Source: JAEMQF01 sp963775015 (GTDB lineage: Bacteria > Pseudomonadota > Gammaproteobacteria > Burkholderiales > Burkholderiaceae_C). Taken from it: a stretch of 64,000 bases of DNA. The notes under the pieces are model-generated. The model saw nothing but the letters and a program-made list of their open reading frames with translations. It was not told the origin of the DNA and did not search any database. The DNA lies in assembly GCA_963775015.1 (NCBI GenBank), contig CAVZHI010000001.1, positions 372,001 through 436,000 of the forward strand. The letters are read 5' to 3'. This document shows, piece after piece, positions 62,687 to 64,000 of this stretch (the stretch's first letter is position 1; every line of letters begins with the position of its first letter). Position numbers and translations under genes: made by a program.

Positions 62687-63705
62687 GGCTTGATCCTGCT
62701 GCTGAACGCGTTCGTGAACACGTCGGCCACCGCAAGCGCCTTTTCCGGCTTGGCGTTGGCGAACGTGATGTCCATCGTTTTTTGCATCAGCTCGGTCTCG
62801 ATCCAGCCCATGCCGTGTTTGGCGGAGCGTTCCGTGACGCACAGGTCGAGGATCTGCGGCATCGTCGCGAGCAGCGTCGCCGCGTCCAGGCCGGGCACCT
62901 GTTCGGCCATCGCGGCGATCGATGCGGCGGGGTCCGCCTTCGCGTCGCGCCAGCCCTTGTGCGTGGCGCGCAGGAAGCGCTCGATGAGCTTGGGGTTCTT
63001 CTTGATCGTGTCGTTGTTGACGAAGTAGGTGTGGCCGTAAATTGGCAGGCCGAAGTCGGCCCACAGCAGATGCCCGACGTCGCCCTTGCCGAGCACCTTC
63101 TCCCAGATCGCATAACTGGTGTACAGGTCGAAAGCGGCGTCGACTTCGTTGGCGGCGACGATCGCCTGCTTGCCCTCGGGCTTGACGTTGACGAGCGTCA
63201 CGCTCGCCGGGTCGATGCCGTGCAGCGCGGCGAATGCCGGCCACAGCACGCGGTGCGAATCGGCCGGCGGCACGGCGATCTTCTTGCCGATCAGGTCTTT
63301 CGGCGACTTGATGTTCGCGCTTCTGCGGAAGAACAGGTTGTTGCCCGCCTTGTCGTAGACGACCGCGACCATCTTCAGGTTCGCGCCCTTGCTGATCGCC
63401 GTCATCACGGTGGGCGCGTCGGAGATGCCGATGTCGGACTGGCCGAGGTCAACCTTCTTCGCGCTGTCGGCCGAGCCGCTGCCGCGCAGCACCGTCAGGT
63501 CCAGCCCCTCTTCCTTGTAGTAGCCGCGTCTGAGCGCCAGGTAGATCGGCGAATGGTCGGCGAGGTGGAACCAGTTCAGTTGCAGCTGGATCTTGTCTTG
63601 CGCGCCGGCGGGTGCGGCGGCCAGCAGCGCCACGCCGGCCAGCGCGGCCAGGGCTGAGCTCAGGCGCGCGTGCCAGGGCTTCGCGCTTGGGTGGGTCGAT
63701 TGCAT
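62683..63705 (-). CDS. ABC transporter substrate-binding protein (SsuA/NMT1-like)
   Basis: Periplasmic binding protein of 340 aa. Signal peptide: LSSALAALAGVALLAAAPAGA, cut before QDK. The mature part starts IQLQLNWFHLADHSPIYLALRRGYYKEEGLDL, typical of proteins binding pyrimidine precursors, nitrate or sulfonates (NMT1/SsuA superfamily). KVDLGQSDIGISDAPTVMTAISKGANLKMVAVVY follows. It lies next to a permease gene on the same strand that is cut by the window edge. The thioredoxin-like gene overlaps its end. The ligand is not evident. Confidence 0.88.
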   Translation of the reverse strand: MQSTHPSAKPWHARLSSALAALAGVALLAAAPAGAQDKIQLQLNWFHLADHSPIYLALRRGYYKEEGLDLTVLRGSGSADSAKKVDLGQSDIGISDAPTVMTAISKGANLKMVAVVYDKAGNNLFFRRSANIKSPKDLIGKKIAVPPADSHRVLWPAFAALHGIDPASVTLVNVKPEGKQAIVAANEVDAAFDLYTSYAIWEKVLGKGDVGHLLWADFGLPIYGHTYFVNNDTIKKNPKLIERFLRATHKGWRDAKADPAASIAAMAEQVPGLDAATLLATMPQILDLCVTERSAKHGMGWIETELMQKTMDITFANAKPEKALAVADVFTNAFSSRIKP

Positions 63706-63720
63706 GTGAGTGTCTCCTTG

Positions 63721-64000
63721 TCATCCGGCCGCGGCATCCCGGTGCGCCCAGGGCGCAATCATCCGCTCGGCGGCCACGACCAGACCGTAGAGCACCAGGC
63801 CCATTGCAGAAATCAACATCAGCGAGGCGAAGATCGACGCCGTGGCCATCGTCACGCCGCCGGTGATGATGAGCGAGCCCAGGCCGCGCTCGGACGCGAC
63901 GAACTCGCCGACGAGCGCACCGATCACGCTCATCGTCGCGTTCAGCTTGAGTCCGACGAAGATGTACGGCACCGCGTTGGGGAAGCGGATCTTCGTCAGC
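63721..64000 (-). CDS. ABC transporter permease (SsuC-like), partial at window edge
   Basis: The C-terminal 92 residues of a binding-protein-dependent permease, open to the window end. LTKIRFPNAVPYIFVGLKLNATMSVIGALVGEFVASERGLGSLI holds the classic EAA-like loop end and following helix, and the last helix is ASLMLISAMGLVLYGLVVAAERM. It ends 15 bases before the gene for the binding protein. The ATPase must lie outside the window. Confidence 0.85.
   Translation of the reverse strand, partial: LTKIRFPNAVPYIFVGLKLNATMSVIGALVGEFVASERGLGSLIITGGVTMATASIFASLMLISAMGLVLYGLVVAAERMIAPWAHRDAAAG

Noticed and set aside
1..64000. tRNA, rRNA or other structural RNA genes, and a replication origin.
   Set aside because: No cloverleaf, TTCGA-type T-loop context, rRNA motif, or dnaA-box cluster was seen on reading either strand.

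Overview
The window is GC-rich DNA with dense coding and no rRNA, tRNA, phage genes or complete insertion sequence that I could find. The two Bug-type tripartite tricarboxylate receptors, the several LIV-type ABC systems and the general gene style suggest a betaproteobacterium of the order Burkholderiales (Comamonadaceae or Rubrivivax-like). This placement is inference, because no marker gene is present.

Layout. 1-2.5 kb: a molybdopterin oxidoreductase cut by the left edge, and a GNAT acetyltransferase. 2.7-3.2 kb: a BrnT-type toxin and its antitoxin. 3.3-8.0 kb: a LivKHMGF transporter, followed by a convergent adenosine-deaminase-family gene. 9.3-21.6 kb: an unusual block of extracytoplasmic proteins. 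It holds a secreted TPR-CHAT protease, a CHASE2 sensor without an output domain, two exported proteins of unknown function, a lipoprotein with twelve NHL repeats, an exported caspase-like protease with a long coiled coil, and the tail of another CHAT protein. 21.6-37.5 kb: fifteen minus-strand genes that look like one catabolic regulon. They encode a cysteine hydrolase, an Rbs-type sugar ABC system, a Rieske oxygenase, a Bug receptor, an SDR, an SMP-30 lactonase, a second Liv system and an acyl-CoA-ligase-like enzyme. A TetR regulator is divergent from the block at 37.6 kb.

38-41.1 kb: an EamA exporter, then DHFR/RibD-like, VOC and SRPBCC genes beside the C-terminal remnant of an ECF42-type sigma factor. 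41.1-47.3 kb: a mosaic. It contains a partial, diverged copy of the tetR-eamA junction, an RCC1-repeat protein, a heavily broken second CHAT gene and a fragment of the SRPBCC gene. 47.3-50 kb: an FAD oxidoreductase, an SDR and a nitroreductase. 50.0-55.1 kb: a cobalamin riboswitch and btuB-btuF-btuC-btuD, a complete B12 uptake operon. 55.3-58.1 kb: a winged-helix/ATPase/TPR regulator and a small ORF. 58.3-62.3 kb: a TctCBA tripartite transporter and a TIM-barrel isomerase. 62.3-64 kb: a thioredoxin and an SsuA/NMT1-type ABC system cut by the right edge.

Two themes stand out. First, beta-propeller-type lipoproteins (NHL, RCC1) occur twice next to CHAT or caspase-like proteases that carry signal peptides, which suggests an envelope-located proteolytic or sensing system. 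Second, more than a dozen otherwise good genes carry single 1-2 base frameshifts. These are probably assembly errors in many cases, but true decay is clear in the 41-47 kb mosaic.
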